Source of the DNA: Bacillota bacterium
GTDB taxonomy: Bacteria > Bacillota > UBA4882 > UBA8346
DNA: 64,000 nt
Assembly: GCA_023392595.1 (NCBI GenBank)
Contig: JAEVYU010000065.1
Coordinates: forward strand, 1 to 64,000
Direction of reading: 5' to 3'
This document shows positions 40,117-49,633 of the stretch, piece by piece. The notes below the pieces were generated by a model. The model made no database searches. It was not told where the DNA came from and saw only the letters and a list, made by a program, of their open reading frames with translations. The position numbers were made by a program, and so were the translations under genes. The first letter of the stretch is position 1; every line of letters begins with the position of its first letter.

Positions 40117-41424
40117 TTACTTTTCAACAATTTTAACAATAGCTTGTTCTTTAATAAAATCAGCAGTTTTTTCCAATAAAATAGCCTGTTTGACTCCGGA
40201 GAGCCGACCGTTTTTCTCCAAATCCTTTTTTAATTTATCCGGATTCTTTTGTTCATACATTGCTGCCAGTTCCTGAATTTTTTGATTAACTTCATCTTCA
40301 GACACTTCAATATTTTCAGCCTTAGCAACACTGTTCAAAATCAAATCGGTTTTAACCCGCTTTACGGCTTCGGGACGAAAATCTTCTTTCACTTGTTCGT
40401 TGGATTTTTGAGTATATTCCAAGTATTTCTCCAAGGTTAAACCTTGATATGCCAAGTTATGCTCAAAACGGTGCAATAAATCGTCCATTTCCTGCTTAAT
40501 CATTGTTTCCGGCACATCGACCGTAGCGTTTTCGACCGCAGTATTGATGACGGCATCACTGAAATTCGCTTCCAACTCCCGCTCATTCATGGCTAGTATT
40601 TTTTCTTGAAGATCATTTTTCAACTCATCGACAGTTTCAAAGTTCCCTACCGATTTAGCAAATTCATCATCAATCGTCGGAATTTCTTTAACCTTAATTT
40701 CATGGAGCGTTACCTTAAAGGTTGCCTCTTTACCGGCTAAATCTTTACTATGATAGTCTTCAGGAAATTTGACAGTGATGTCTTTGGAATTTTCAGGGGA
40801 CATTCCAACCAATTGTTCCTCAAATCCCGGTATGAAACTGCCGGATCCGATTTCTAACGAATACCCCTGAGCAGCTCCACCTGGAAATGCCTTGCCGTCA
40901 ACATAGCCTTCAAAATCGATGACCGAAAAGTCACCTTTTTCAAGTTCCTTTTTATCGCTCACCACAAGCTCGGCATGACGTTCTTGCAAAGATTTCAGCC
41001 GTTCTTCGATTTCGCTTTCGCTAACCGTAGCTTTTTTCTTTTCAATTTCCAGACCTTTATATTGCCCCAATTTCACTTCAGGCAATACTTCAATTTTCGC
41101 TTTATAAACAAAATTTTTACCTTCTTCAAACGGTTCTTTGATTTCCAATTTCGGTTGATCAATGGGCTCTAAATTATATTGTTCCATCCCTTTAAAATAT
41201 CCCTTGGATACAATTATATCTAAAGCATCCTCGTAAAGAACGGTTTTTCCGAATTGGGCCTCAAGAATTTGGCGTGGAATATGTCCCTTACGAAAGCCCG
41301 GTAAATTCACCTTATTAACAACGATTTTGTAACTCTCTGCCAAAGCATCTTCGATTTCTTTGGGGTCAACCGTAACCTCCAGCATGACAAAATTCTGTTC
41401 TAGTTTTTCCAGGTTAAACTGCAT
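40117..41424 (-). CDS. tig: trigger factor
   Basis: A protein of 435 residues. The ribosome-binding N-terminal domain has the signature GFRKGHIPRQI, the middle FKBP-like prolyl isomerase domain starts near KGDFSVIDFEGYVDGKAF, and the C-terminal helical arms follow. It binds nascent chains at the ribosome exit. The ATG at 41424 is preceded by CGGAGGAGC. It is the first gene before clpP-clpX. The expected promoter lies at about 41440-41480, with a TATTATAG-like -10. Confidence 0.97.
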   Translation of the reverse strand: MQFNLEKLEQNFVMLEVTVDPKEIEDALAESYKIVVNKVNLPGFRKGHIPRQILEAQFGKTVLYEDALDIIVSKGYFKGMEQYNLEPIDQPKLEIKEPFEEGKNFVYKAKIEVLPEVKLGQYKGLEIEKKKATVSESEIEERLKSLQERHAELVVSDKKELEKGDFSVIDFEGYVDGKAFPGGAAQGYSLEIGSGSFIPGFEEQLVGMSPENSKDITVKFPEDYHSKDLAGKEATFKVTLHEIKVKEIPTIDDEFAKSVGNFETVDELKNDLQEKILAMNERELEANFSDAVINTAVENATVDVPETMIKQEMDDLLHRFEHNLAYQGLTLEKYLEYTQKSNEQVKEDFRPEAVKRVKTDLILNSVAKAENIEVSEDEVNQKIQELAAMYEQKNPDKLKKDLEKNGRLSGVKQAILLEKTADFIKEQAIVKIVEK

Positions 41425-41639
41425 TTATGCTCCTCCGAATCTGTACTATAATATATGTTTGACGCTGAAATTTCTTGCCCTTTATCTGCATTCAGCATTT
41501 CGACACTTCGATTTGAAACTCCTGCTAAACTATTATCGCTCATAGAGCTCAGAAGTAAACGAAATTTATAATTTCCACGATGCAAATTTTTCCGCATGAT
41601 TCCGGTAAATCCCGTTAAAATTTCAGCATAAAAAATAAC

Positions 41640-41655
41640 CCCCGGCTATCCGAGG
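41640..41655 (-). terminator. short terminator after tRNA-Leu
   Basis: On the minus strand CCTCGG-atag-CCGGGG (one G-U pair) is followed by GTTATTTTTT. It lies about 65 bases beyond the tRNA 3' end. Confidence 0.55.
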
Positions 41656-41717
41656 ATAATAAAATATTACCTTTGTTATCTTAAAAAGTCAATAGCTTCG
41701 GATGAAATCAATTTAAT

Positions 41718-41799
41718 TGGTGCGAGAGGCGGGACTTGAACCCGCACGGTTGCCCACTAGATCCTAAGTCTAGCGCGTCTGCCATTCCGCCACTCTCGC
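41718..41799 (-). tRNA. tRNA-Leu (anticodon TAG), CCA encoded
   Basis: Acceptor arms GCGAGAG and CTCTCGC pair. The anticodon stem CTAGA/TCTAG encloses the loop CTTAGGA, giving anticodon TAG. The T loop reads GGTTCAAGTCC. The class II variable arm is present (GTGGGCAACC region). The discriminator A is followed by encoded CCA. It decodes CUA and possibly the other CUN codons. Confidence 0.95.
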
Positions 41800-41857
41800 A
41801 TCGTATACAAGATTATAGCACCGGCATGACAAGACGTCAAGCCTATTAACACCGTAT

Positions 41858-42976
41858 TTATTGAAATAATCCAGTAACCCATTCCCAAAACCGCTGAAAA
41901 ATCCCTTTTCGCTGAACAGGGGTTATAGCAACCACCGGACATTTTTCCAAGACCTTTCCGCCCAGTTCCACTTTAAGCTCACCGACATGTTGGGCTTTTT
42001 CAACCGGCGCCTTAATGGACTGAGGTAAACTCAAATTCATTTGGAGTTTTGATTCCGTTCCTTTCGGGATAATCAGATTAATTGGACTCATAGCAGAAAC
42101 CGGAACTTGTTGCTGCACTCCTCCGGCAACATTCACCGCTCCTAACCTCTTCGTAGAAGAAAGGGTATAAAGTTGAAACCGACTGAATCCATAATCCAAT
42201 AAAGCCGTTGAGTCAACATATTCATTTTTGCTATGTAATACTACGACGATCAAGCGATGGTTATTCTTCGTCGCCGACGTAACCAGACAGTGACCGGCCT
42301 GGCGGGTATATCCTGTCTTTACTCCATCAGCATACGGATAACGCCACAACATTTTATTATGGTTATACATCGTCCGATCCCACTTATGTCCGGGCCAACT
42401 AATAATTTTTTTCTTGGTATTTACAATTTCATTAAAAATCGGATTATGTAAGGCATAACGGGTGATAAGCGCCAAATCGTAAGCTGTAGTATAATGATTT
42501 ATTTCCGGAAGGCCGTTACAATTAACAAAATGGCTGTCTTTAGCCCCCAATGCTTTTGCTTTCTCATTCATCCAGGCGGCAAAATTACTTTCCGAGCCGG
42601 CCAAATTTTCGGCGACGGTAACGGAGGCGTCATTTCCGGAATTTAAAAGAATACCATATAATAAATCCTCAAGAGTATGGGCTTCACCGGGAGCAAGCCA
42701 AATGGATGACCCATCCGTTTTACTGGCTTTGGTGCTTGAAACCATTTCTTGATTCATTTTACCGCGCTCAATTGCTAAAATCGCGGTTAATATTTTGGTG
42801 GTACTGGCAGGGGCTAGTTTTTTCGAGGCGTTTTTTTGATATAAGATTTCACCCGTAGTGTAGTCCATTAAAATTGCTGCCGAGGCGGTTACTTCAACTC
42901 CACTAGCGGCAAATACGCAGGTTGTAATGATAATTGGAACCATAAATAGTAAAAAATAGAAAAGCCGCTTTTTCAT
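41858..42976 (-). CDS. dacF: D-alanyl-D-alanine carboxypeptidase (DacF-type)
   Basis: A protein of 372 residues with a signal peptide (residues 1-24) and the penicillin-binding motifs S58-TTK61, S113-GN and K220-TG. The C-terminal ~100 residues form the PBP5-like beta domain and end in an amphipathic helix (FQRFWEWVTGLFQ) that attaches to the membrane. It trims the terminal D-alanine of peptidoglycan stem peptides. With gerW and a DUF2953 gene just upstream, a role in sporulation cortex or cell wall is likely. It starts at an ATG after AGAGGCTCTC-type sequence; the ribosome binding site is moderate. Confidence 0.93.
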   Translation of the reverse strand: MKKRLFYFLLFMVPIIITTCVFAASGVEVTASAAILMDYTTGEILYQKNASKKLAPASTTKILTAILAIERGKMNQEMVSSTKASKTDGSSIWLAPGEAHTLEDLLYGILLNSGNDASVTVAENLAGSESNFAAWMNEKAKALGAKDSHFVNCNGLPEINHYTTAYDLALITRYALHNPIFNEIVNTKKKIISWPGHKWDRTMYNHNKMLWRYPYADGVKTGYTRQAGHCLVTSATKNNHRLIVVVLHSKNEYVDSTALLDYGFSRFQLYTLSSTKRLGAVNVAGGVQQQVPVSAMSPINLIIPKGTESKLQMNLSLPQSIKAPVEKAQHVGELKVELGGKVLEKCPVVAITPVQRKGIFQRFWEWVTGLFQ

Positions 42977-43148
42977 AAGAGAGCCTCCACCCAGTTGTTT
43001 GTTTGTTCATTTCTGAAAACAGTCATGAAATCCTGCGTATACCTTTGTTTTTTATTTGGAAATTCATGGACTTGCTTAGGAAGAACTACCTTCCTGACCT
43101 ATAGGGTGGATTAGTTGCCAAAATCCGGTTCATTTTTAATCAATAAAA

Positions 43149-43169
43149 AAACCGCACATAACGCGGTTT
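43149..43169 (-). terminator. intrinsic terminator of gerW
   Basis: AAACCGC and GCGGTTT pair around a 7-base loop, with seven T following on the minus strand. Confidence 0.85.
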
Positions 43170-43214
43170 ATTTGAATTCTGGGGACCATTTGATGATCAT
43201 TGCTTTTGAAAAAA

Positions 43215-43652
43215 TTAATGGATTTCTTTTTCTTGATTTTTGGGACTGATAAATTCATGCAGTTTATCCAACAACTGTGGAGCTGAGTCTAAAATACGAT
43301 CCACTAATACATTGCTTTCAATCGGTAATAATTTGGTTTGCTCTTTACCGACAACTAAAAAAGCTACCGGATTAATGGTAATTCCGGCGCCGCTTCCCCC
43401 GCCGAATGGAAGCTTCTTACTACTCTCCGTTGTTTCCTGATTCCGTTCGCGATCTTTATCCTTGGCTTTTAACATATTGGCCTCAAATTCACTGCCGCCG
43501 GCTGCAAAACCAAATGTGACTCGCGAAATTGGTACAATAACGCTACCATCCAGTGTTTCTACCGGATCTCCAAGTATGGTATTGACATCAACCATTTCTT
43601 TAATATTCTGCATCGCGGTTTTCATTAAACCTTCAATTGGATGATCTTCCAA
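43215..43652 (-). CDS. ytfJ: GerW family sporulation protein (YtfJ)
   Basis: A protein of 145 residues. IEGLMKTAMQNIKEMVDVNT, GDPVETLDGSVIVPISRVTFGFAAGGSEF and the glycine-rich FGGGSGAGITINPVAFLVV are the hallmarks of the YtfJ/GerW family, made in the forespore and needed for normal germination in Bacillus. Its start overlaps the end of the DUF2953 gene by 20 bases. This pairing (ytfI-ytfJ) is conserved in spore-formers, which supports the view that this organism sporulates. Confidence 0.95.
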   Translation of the reverse strand: MEDHPIEGLMKTAMQNIKEMVDVNTILGDPVETLDGSVIVPISRVTFGFAAGGSEFEANMLKAKDKDRERNQETTESSKKLPFGGGSGAGITINPVAFLVVGKEQTKLLPIESNVLVDRILDSAPQLLDKLHEFISPKNQEKEIH

Positions 43653-44331
43653 ATCCGATACCTCCTTTCATCATGCGATGACGGAAATGCGCTATAAAAG
43701 CAGCAATTATAATATAGCCCAGTTTAACGCGAAATATACAGTCAAAGTTCAAGTCCAATCTCAGGTTTTGGAAATCGGGAATTACTTGAATATCCGGCTT
43801 CAAATCAAATTTTATCTTACGATGAAGATAACTTAAAAGACTTGATTTGCCCCCCCATAAAATTCCATAAATTATCGCTGTGCTCACTGGATTTCCAGTA
43901 CCGAATCGCGTAATCCAGGTGAATTTGGTAAAATGCCCTCGCTTTTCCAAATCTTCAACTACAAATAGCCAGCGGTGGTATTGGGCAGGCAAAAAATAAG
44001 TGAGTAAAGTCACCCCTAAACCCCTTTCTTGATAGCTCTGAAAAAATTCCCGCCAGTTGCGGGAATCTCCTTGATAGGAGGTGGTTTTTTTTTGACGGCG
44101 GATTTTCCTTAAGAAAAACCAGCGGCCGGAGTTTTTTTGTTGTACTTTAACCCCTTTGGCTGTTAATTGGAGTAAACTGATGGCTCTGCGTCTTTTCAAC
44201 AAACCATGTAAAAAAGACATTTCTAACACTAAGGCATCGTCCCAAGCTACCTTTTGATAAAAGATCCTGAATTCAACCGGTAAAAAAAAGAATATACAAA
44301 AAACACTTAAAAACAAAAAAAGCTGAACCAC
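43633..44331 (-). CDS. DUF2953 domain protein (YtfI-like)
   Basis: A protein of 232 residues. An N-terminal membrane helix (FLFLSVFCIFFFLPVEF) is followed by a beta-rich domain. FGTGNPVSTAIIYGILWG and the C-terminal IQVIPDFQNLRLDLNFDCIFRVKLGYII segment are the DUF2953 signatures. The domain's function is unknown, but it is a constant companion of GerW/YtfJ. It ends inside the ytfJ start. The P-type ATPase gene precedes it by about 40 bases on the same strand. Confidence 0.85.
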   Translation of the reverse strand: MVQLFLFLSVFCIFFFLPVEFRIFYQKVAWDDALVLEMSFLHGLLKRRRAISLLQLTAKGVKVQQKNSGRWFFLRKIRRQKKTTSYQGDSRNWREFFQSYQERGLGVTLLTYFLPAQYHRWLFVVEDLEKRGHFTKFTWITRFGTGNPVSTAIIYGILWGGKSSLLSYLHRKIKFDLKPDIQVIPDFQNLRLDLNFDCIFRVKLGYIIIAAFIAHFRHRMMKGGIGFGRSSN

Positions 44332-44371
44332 AGATTCACCCCGAGGTTTCCAGTCTGTGGTTATTTTTCCA

Positions 44372-47068
44372 CTAAAACGTGGACCTATGCGTTTCGAAGC
44401 GAAAGATACTTAAATGTTTCTTAATCACGCTTCGGAACTGAAACACCAGTTCTCCGATGATTGTTGATAATAATGTCAAAGCCAGGATCATACCCCAATC
44501 GGCGGCCTTTAGGGAAGTAGTATAAAAAATCCTCTGAAACCAGGGAATCATAATAACCGCCACTTGCATTGCGCTAGAGACGAAGGCTGCTCCCAAAAGA
44601 TACCAGTTTTGAAAAGGATTGAGCTGCAATAGGCTCTTGGATTCTGAACGACACTGAAATACAAAAAATAATTGGGCAAAAACCAAGGTTGCAAAGGCCG
44701 CCGTACGTGCTTCCATTAAGCCGCCTGCCTTTAATTTCAAAATATAAACCAGTAAAGTAACCGCACCGATCATTACACCCTGAAACATTATTTTCAGGCC
44801 CAATCCTCGCCCAAAAATCCCTTCCCGGGGAGGCCTGGGCCGCCGGTTCATATTGTCCACATCTGCCTGATCCATTCCGAGTGCAATTGCAGGAAGTCCA
44901 TCCGTAACCAAGTTGACCCACAATATTTGAATCGGCAGGAGAGGGAAAGGTAAGCCCAACATAATACCGCCAAACATGGTTAAAATTTCCCCCATATTAC
45001 AGCTTAACAAATAGCGGATAAACTTACGGATATTATCATAAATTGTCCGTCCTTCTTCAACTGCTGCAATGATTGTGGCAAAATTATCATCCGCAATGAC
45101 CATTGCCGAAGCCTCTTTCGTGACATCGGTACCGCTTTGACCCATAGCCACTCCAATATCAGCTTCCTTAATTGCAGGAGCATCGTTAACACCATCCCCG
45201 GTCATGGCAACAATTTCTCCTTGTTGCTTTAATGCCTTAACCACCCTTAATTTATGGTGAGGTGAAACCCGGGCAAAAACGTCAATTTCATGAATAATGG
45301 CAGCTAGCGCTTTATCGCTCAATTGGTCGATTTCCCTTCCGGTAATGATTTTACCCTCAGGCCTGAGCAAATAAATTTGTTTGGCGATAGCCGCAGCAGT
45401 CCGCGGGTAATCTCCAGTAATCATTTTGGTCTGAATTCCTGCGCGTCTGGCCTTCTCGATGGCTCCTCTCGATTCGGGTCGCGGTGGGTCGGTCATTCCC
45501 ATCAATCCGACAAAGATTAAGCCCTTTTCAGGATCGTTATTTTTCAGATGGATTTCCTCAAACCGGGCTGGCCGGTAGGCGAAGGCCAAGATTCGCAGGC
45601 CTTTAGACCCCCATTTTTCCGTACAGCTTTTAACTTCCATTTTCATTTTCGATGAAAAAGGGACAATCCCAACATTAGACCCAACATGGGTACAGCGCTC
45701 CATCATAATATCGGCGGCGCCTTTAACCAACAACAACAGGCCATCCTGGCTTTTTACCCATACGCTCATACGTTTGCGGTCCGAGCTGAAGGGAATTTCC
45801 CCAAGGCGCATTTGTTCCCGGGCGCAACACACCGGATCGATTCCAAATTTTAGAGCAGCTGTCAGCAATGCTCCTTCTGTCGGATCCCCAATAATATTGA
45901 GTAAATTTCCTTCCTTTTGAAGTTCGGCATTATTACAAAGAATACCGATTTCCAGCAGTCGTTTAAATACCCCTCCTATATCAGCCGCTGTCTTTTTGGG
46001 GGAATCATCTGACTCCAAACTATACTCCCCTCCCCCGGTCCAAAGCCGGGTAACTCCCAATTTGTTCTGGGTTAATGTTCCCGTCTTGTCTGAACAAATT
46101 ACCGTAGCGCAACCCAAGGTTTCTACCGCCGGCAACCTGCGGATGATCGCATTCCGACGAATCATTTTCTGGACTCCCACTGCCAAGACAATGGTGACAA
46201 TAGCCGGCAAACCCTCCGGAATCGCAGCTACCGCTAGACTTACAGCGGCCAAAAACATTTGGCGGGGTGGTTCACCCCTTAAAACCCCCATTGTCCCTAC
46301 AGCTGCGCAAACACCTAAACAAATCACAACCAGCCATTTTCCTAGCTGTTCCAAACGTTTTTGTAAAGGAGTTTCTTCAGTTTGAGCATTACTTATCAAA
46401 CCGGCTATTTTGCCGATTTCTGTTTTCATTCCGGTTGCTGTAACAATAGCCCGTCCTCTTCCGCCAGTAACAATCGTACCCGCGAATACCATATTTTTTT
46501 GATCGCCGAGTGCGGGGTGGGGATCTTTATGAACATGTTCATCTTTTAAAACTGCCAAAGACTCACCGGTTAAGGTGGCCTCATTGATTTCCAAATCGGT
46601 GGCTAGGATGATTCTACCATCGGCCGCAATCCTATCCCCGCTTTCCAAAACCAGAATGTCGCCGGGAACGATAGATTTGGCAGGCGCTCTCTGCACTTTA
46701 CCGTCCCGAAAAACGTGAGCCAGGGGTGCGGTTAATTCTTTTAAAGCTTCTAAAGACTTTTCTGCCCGGTATTCTTGGATAAACCCCAAAAAAGAGTTGA
46801 GAATGACGATAGCGACAATTGTGATCGCATCAGCCTTTTCTCCCAGCAAACCCGAAACAATTGCGGCTCCAATCAGCACCAACACCATGAAATCCTTAAA
46901 TTGCGAGCCTAAGATTTGCCATGGCGAAAGCTTTATTCCGGGAGCTAGTTGATTTTGTCCCACTTTGGCGAGTCTGCGGTTTGCTTCGGAAGTTGTCAAT
47001 CCTTTCTTTTCACAGCTGGAGAAATCTTTGATTACATCTTTGGTTTCAATGTTAAACCAGTTGGACAT
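44372..47068 (-). CDS. cation-translocating P-type ATPase, calcium type
   Basis: A protein of 898 residues, a P2A-like calcium ATPase. An N-terminal cation_ATPase_N domain is followed by VAAIPEGLPAIVTIVLAVG (M4 with PEGL), the phosphorylation site CSDKTGTLTQN near residue 330, the hinge MTGDGVNDAPAIKEADIGVAMG, and a C-terminal six-helix part with ILWVNLVTDGLPAIALGMD. The residues in M4-M6 match SERCA-type calcium binding rather than copper (no CPC). It should export calcium with ATP. ATG 47068 has GGAGG 5 bases upstream. It may share a transcript with DUF2953-gerW. Confidence 0.93.
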   Translation of the reverse strand: MSNWFNIETKDVIKDFSSCEKKGLTTSEANRRLAKVGQNQLAPGIKLSPWQILGSQFKDFMVLVLIGAAIVSGLLGEKADAITIVAIVILNSFLGFIQEYRAEKSLEALKELTAPLAHVFRDGKVQRAPAKSIVPGDILVLESGDRIAADGRIILATDLEINEATLTGESLAVLKDEHVHKDPHPALGDQKNMVFAGTIVTGGRGRAIVTATGMKTEIGKIAGLISNAQTEETPLQKRLEQLGKWLVVICLGVCAAVGTMGVLRGEPPRQMFLAAVSLAVAAIPEGLPAIVTIVLAVGVQKMIRRNAIIRRLPAVETLGCATVICSDKTGTLTQNKLGVTRLWTGGGEYSLESDDSPKKTAADIGGVFKRLLEIGILCNNAELQKEGNLLNIIGDPTEGALLTAALKFGIDPVCCAREQMRLGEIPFSSDRKRMSVWVKSQDGLLLLVKGAADIMMERCTHVGSNVGIVPFSSKMKMEVKSCTEKWGSKGLRILAFAYRPARFEEIHLKNNDPEKGLIFVGLMGMTDPPRPESRGAIEKARRAGIQTKMITGDYPRTAAAIAKQIYLLRPEGKIITGREIDQLSDKALAAIIHEIDVFARVSPHHKLRVVKALKQQGEIVAMTGDGVNDAPAIKEADIGVAMGQSGTDVTKEASAMVIADDNFATIIAAVEEGRTIYDNIRKFIRYLLSCNMGEILTMFGGIMLGLPFPLLPIQILWVNLVTDGLPAIALGMDQADVDNMNRRPRPPREGIFGRGLGLKIMFQGVMIGAVTLLVYILKLKAGGLMEARTAAFATLVFAQLFFVFQCRSESKSLLQLNPFQNWYLLGAAFVSSAMQVAVIMIPWFQRIFYTTSLKAADWGMILALTLLSTIIGELVFQFRSVIKKHLSIFRFETHRSTF

Positions 47069-47129
47069 ATTCTCCTCCATTGACCAAACTGTCTTTCATC
47101 GCTATACTTACTAAGGGAGGTTAAAAAAA

Positions 47130-48941
47130 ATGCCTATCGATGCTCCAGTGATTGCCCAAATTTGTATTGAACTCTCTGGCTGTCTGCCGGTAAGAATCAA
47201 TCGGATTGACCAAACATTTGCCGATGAGTTTATTCTCAGCGGCTATGGGTCCGGTACTGATTTTAATCTATTAATTTCCCTGAATTCCGGATATGGCCGT
47301 TTTCACCTGGTAGATCCAAACTCGCGGATTGACGCGAAAGAAGTTCCGGCTCCCCCAACAATATTCGCCGCCTCTATGCGGAAACGTTTTTCAGGTTCAA
47401 AATTGATTGGGATTGAATCGGTTCCCTTTGAAAGAATCATCAAGCTAACCTTCGAAGTTTATGAACAGGCGCTGGGGATCATCCATCGTTATCTTCTGGT
47501 TGAACTGACGGGTAAAAGTTCAAATTTAATGATCTGTGACGAAAATCTGGTTATTACCGATGTCTGGCGTAAAGTTAACCCCAAAAGGCCCGAAGACCGG
47601 GAGATTGCTCCGGGTATTTCCTATGAATTTCCGCCGACCGGTGGACGTTGGCGGCCGGTTTCCATTAATGAAGAGCAATTTGCGGTTCTCTTGAGTCAAT
47701 TGCCGAAAGATGTTTCACTGGAAAAGTTTTTTCTCAAACATTGGTATGGATTATCGGCTCTCTCCATTCACGAGATTACCCGGACTGTCCATTTTTCTCC
47801 GGATACACTCTGCCATGAAATACCGGCTGAAGACTACCCTAAACTGTTTGCCGCTTTCAGTTCCTGGGCTGATACCGTTGCCAGAGGAGACTTTAAGCCG
47901 GTGGGTTTATTGGACGGGACCGGAAAGCTGTTCGACTGTTCGGCGCTGGCGATTCATTTTCCACCGGCAAATATCTCAGTCCGCCCTATCCCGACCCTCC
48001 ATGAGGAAGTCGCCGTTCTCTTTGATCAAAAGCAATTAACGAGCCGCCTCAAAGAAGCGAAAATAAACCTGGAAAAAAAAGTTCACGCCCAAATCGAAAA
48101 GACCCGCGCCAAATTAGCAAAGCAACAAGCGGAAGCCACTGCCGCCGATCAAGGCGACCAGTTGCGAATTGCCGGCGAACTTTTAACGACATACGGATTT
48201 CAGATTACCAAAGGCAGCAAGGAAGTAACCCTATTGAACCATTATGACCCACAAGGCAAAGAAATCCTTATCAAACTGGATCCCGCGCTGTCAGCCCAAG
48301 CCAACGCGCAGATTTATTTTAAAAAGTACCAAAAAGCCAAGAAAGGCCAAGTGGCGATTGGTGAACAAATCGCCAGGACTCAGGAAACCCTTGAATATTT
48401 GGAAAGCATTGAGGTTATGGCGCAAAACGCCATGAACCTCGCCGACCTTCACCTGGTTTTGGAGGAATTGCAGCAAAATGAAACTGCCAAAAAAGCCAGA
48501 ATTCACCCGGTAAAAAAATTTGCCAAGAAAGAAAAACCTGCACAGCCCCGCCAATATAAAACACCTGCCGGGCATAGCATCCTGGTCGGCCGCAATAATC
48601 TTCAAAATGACCGCTTGACATTTAAAGTCGCCGATCCCGATGATTTCTGGTTCCATACCCAAAAGATACCCGGTTCCCATGTTATTCTGAGGCCCGAACC
48701 CGGAGTCCCGGTTGATGACGAATCCTTGAATTATGCCTGTCAATTGGCGGCGTATTTCAGCAAGGCCAAAAATTCCACCAAGGTTCCGGTCGATTATACC
48801 AAGCGGAAAAATGTCAAAAAACCTCCGGCATCAAAACCTGGATTTGTCATTTACGACTTTTTTAAAACCGCCATTATAACGCCGGATGAAAAATTGCTGG
48901 AGAGACTTGGGGTTAGGGGCGATTTCAATCAGCCTCAATGA
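47130..48941 (+). CDS. rqcH: RqcH (NFACT family), ribosome quality-control factor
   Basis: A protein of 603 residues. The N-terminal NFACT-N region (VRINRIDQTFADEFIL), a helix-hairpin-helix and coiled-coil middle (QLTSRLKEAKINLEKKVHAQI) and the C-terminal NFACT-R domain (GHSILVGRNNLQNDRLTFK, DDFWFHTQKIPGSHVIL) are present. RqcH binds stalled 50S subunits and recruits tRNA-Ala to add alanine tails that mark the chain for degradation; ClpXP of this window is the expected protease. The ATG follows AGGGAGG. It is divergent from the calcium ATPase. Confidence 0.93.
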   Translation: MPIDAPVIAQICIELSGCLPVRINRIDQTFADEFILSGYGSGTDFNLLISLNSGYGRFHLVDPNSRIDAKEVPAPPTIFAASMRKRFSGSKLIGIESVPFERIIKLTFEVYEQALGIIHRYLLVELTGKSSNLMICDENLVITDVWRKVNPKRPEDREIAPGISYEFPPTGGRWRPVSINEEQFAVLLSQLPKDVSLEKFFLKHWYGLSALSIHEITRTVHFSPDTLCHEIPAEDYPKLFAAFSSWADTVARGDFKPVGLLDGTGKLFDCSALAIHFPPANISVRPIPTLHEEVAVLFDQKQLTSRLKEAKINLEKKVHAQIEKTRAKLAKQQAEATAADQGDQLRIAGELLTTYGFQITKGSKEVTLLNHYDPQGKEILIKLDPALSAQANAQIYFKKYQKAKKGQVAIGEQIARTQETLEYLESIEVMAQNAMNLADLHLVLEELQQNETAKKARIHPVKKFAKKEKPAQPRQYKTPAGHSILVGRNNLQNDRLTFKVADPDDFWFHTQKIPGSHVILRPEPGVPVDDESLNYACQLAAYFSKAKNSTKVPVDYTKRKNVKKPPASKPGFVIYDFFKTAIITPDEKLLERLGVRGDFNQPQ

Positions 48942-49205
48942 CCTGTTTTTTTTACTTTCATATATAAATTAACATTTTCTTCATGAAAAAGTTATCTTCT
49001 GCTTGCTTGGATTTTACGATAATCGGACTTTTAATAATCCAATAATCATCTTGATCTCCCCGGTTTTCCAATCTCTCCCTGATGAATCCGAATATCAATA
49101 TGGATTAATCGCGAGAAATAACAAGAAAACAAAAGAAAAGGGAAGATAATTGCGCCAGATTGCCATAATCAGTTAAAATGTAAATTTTATCCCGTCTTCC
49201 TTTTC
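48942..49205. other. intergenic region before groES
   Basis: About 260 bases of AT-rich sequence with no gene I can support; the groES promoter and operator follow immediately. Confidence 0.4.
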
Positions 49206-49234
49206 TTGAAAAAAGAGACCAAGCTTAATACAAT
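49206..49234 (+). promoter_or_regulatory. vegetative promoter of groESL
   Basis: TTGAAA (49206-49211) and TACAAT (49229-49234) are separated by exactly 17 bases, and the CIRCE operator begins 11 bases downstream. Confidence 0.85.
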
Positions 49235-49245
49235 AATTTCTGTGA

Positions 49246-49272
49246 TTAGCACTCAATAGTAGTGAGTGCTAA
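49246..49272. promoter_or_regulatory. CIRCE operator (HrcA site)
   Basis: TTAGCACTC, a 9-base spacer and GAGTGCTAA match the CIRCE consensus perfectly. HrcA should repress groESL here at normal temperature. Confidence 0.97.
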
Positions 49273-49294
49273 CAATAACGCAAGGAGGGATATT

Positions 49295-49585
49295 ATGAAC
49301 ATCAAACCTTTAGGTGAAAGAGTCGTTGTCAAAGCATTAGAAAGTGAAGAAAAAACTAAAAGCGGTATTGTGCTTCCGGATACAGCCAAGGAAAAACCGC
49401 AAAAAGGGACCGTTGTAGCCGTTGGCCCGGGTAAAGTTCTTGATAACGGTCAAAAACTTCCCCTGGAAGTTAAAGTCGGTGATAAAGTGCTTTTTGCCAA
49501 ATATGCCGGTACTGAAGTTAAAGTGGATGAAGAAGAATACATGGTTTTAAAAGAAAACGACATTCTGGCAATTATTGCTGACTAA
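49295..49585 (+). CDS. groES: co-chaperonin GroES
   Basis: A protein of 96 residues. NIKPLGERVVVKALESEEKT, the mobile loop KSGIVLPDTAKEKP and the GTEVKVDEEEYMVL strand are standard. The seven-membered ring caps GroEL. The ATG follows AAGGAGGG. It is under the CIRCE operator and 48 bases upstream of groEL. Confidence 0.98.
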   Translation: MNIKPLGERVVVKALESEEKTKSGIVLPDTAKEKPQKGTVVAVGPGKVLDNGQKLPLEVKVGDKVLFAKYAGTEVKVDEEEYMVLKENDILAIIAD

Positions 49586-49633
49586 GATGACAGTTTAAAT
49601 GAAGTTTCAAATTTGAAATTGGAGGAAAAAAAT

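Noticed and set aside
44372..47068. Calling the P-type ATPase a copper exporter because csoR-copZ are in the window
   Set aside because: It has PEGL in M4 and no CPC motif or N-terminal HMA domain; the type is calcium-like.
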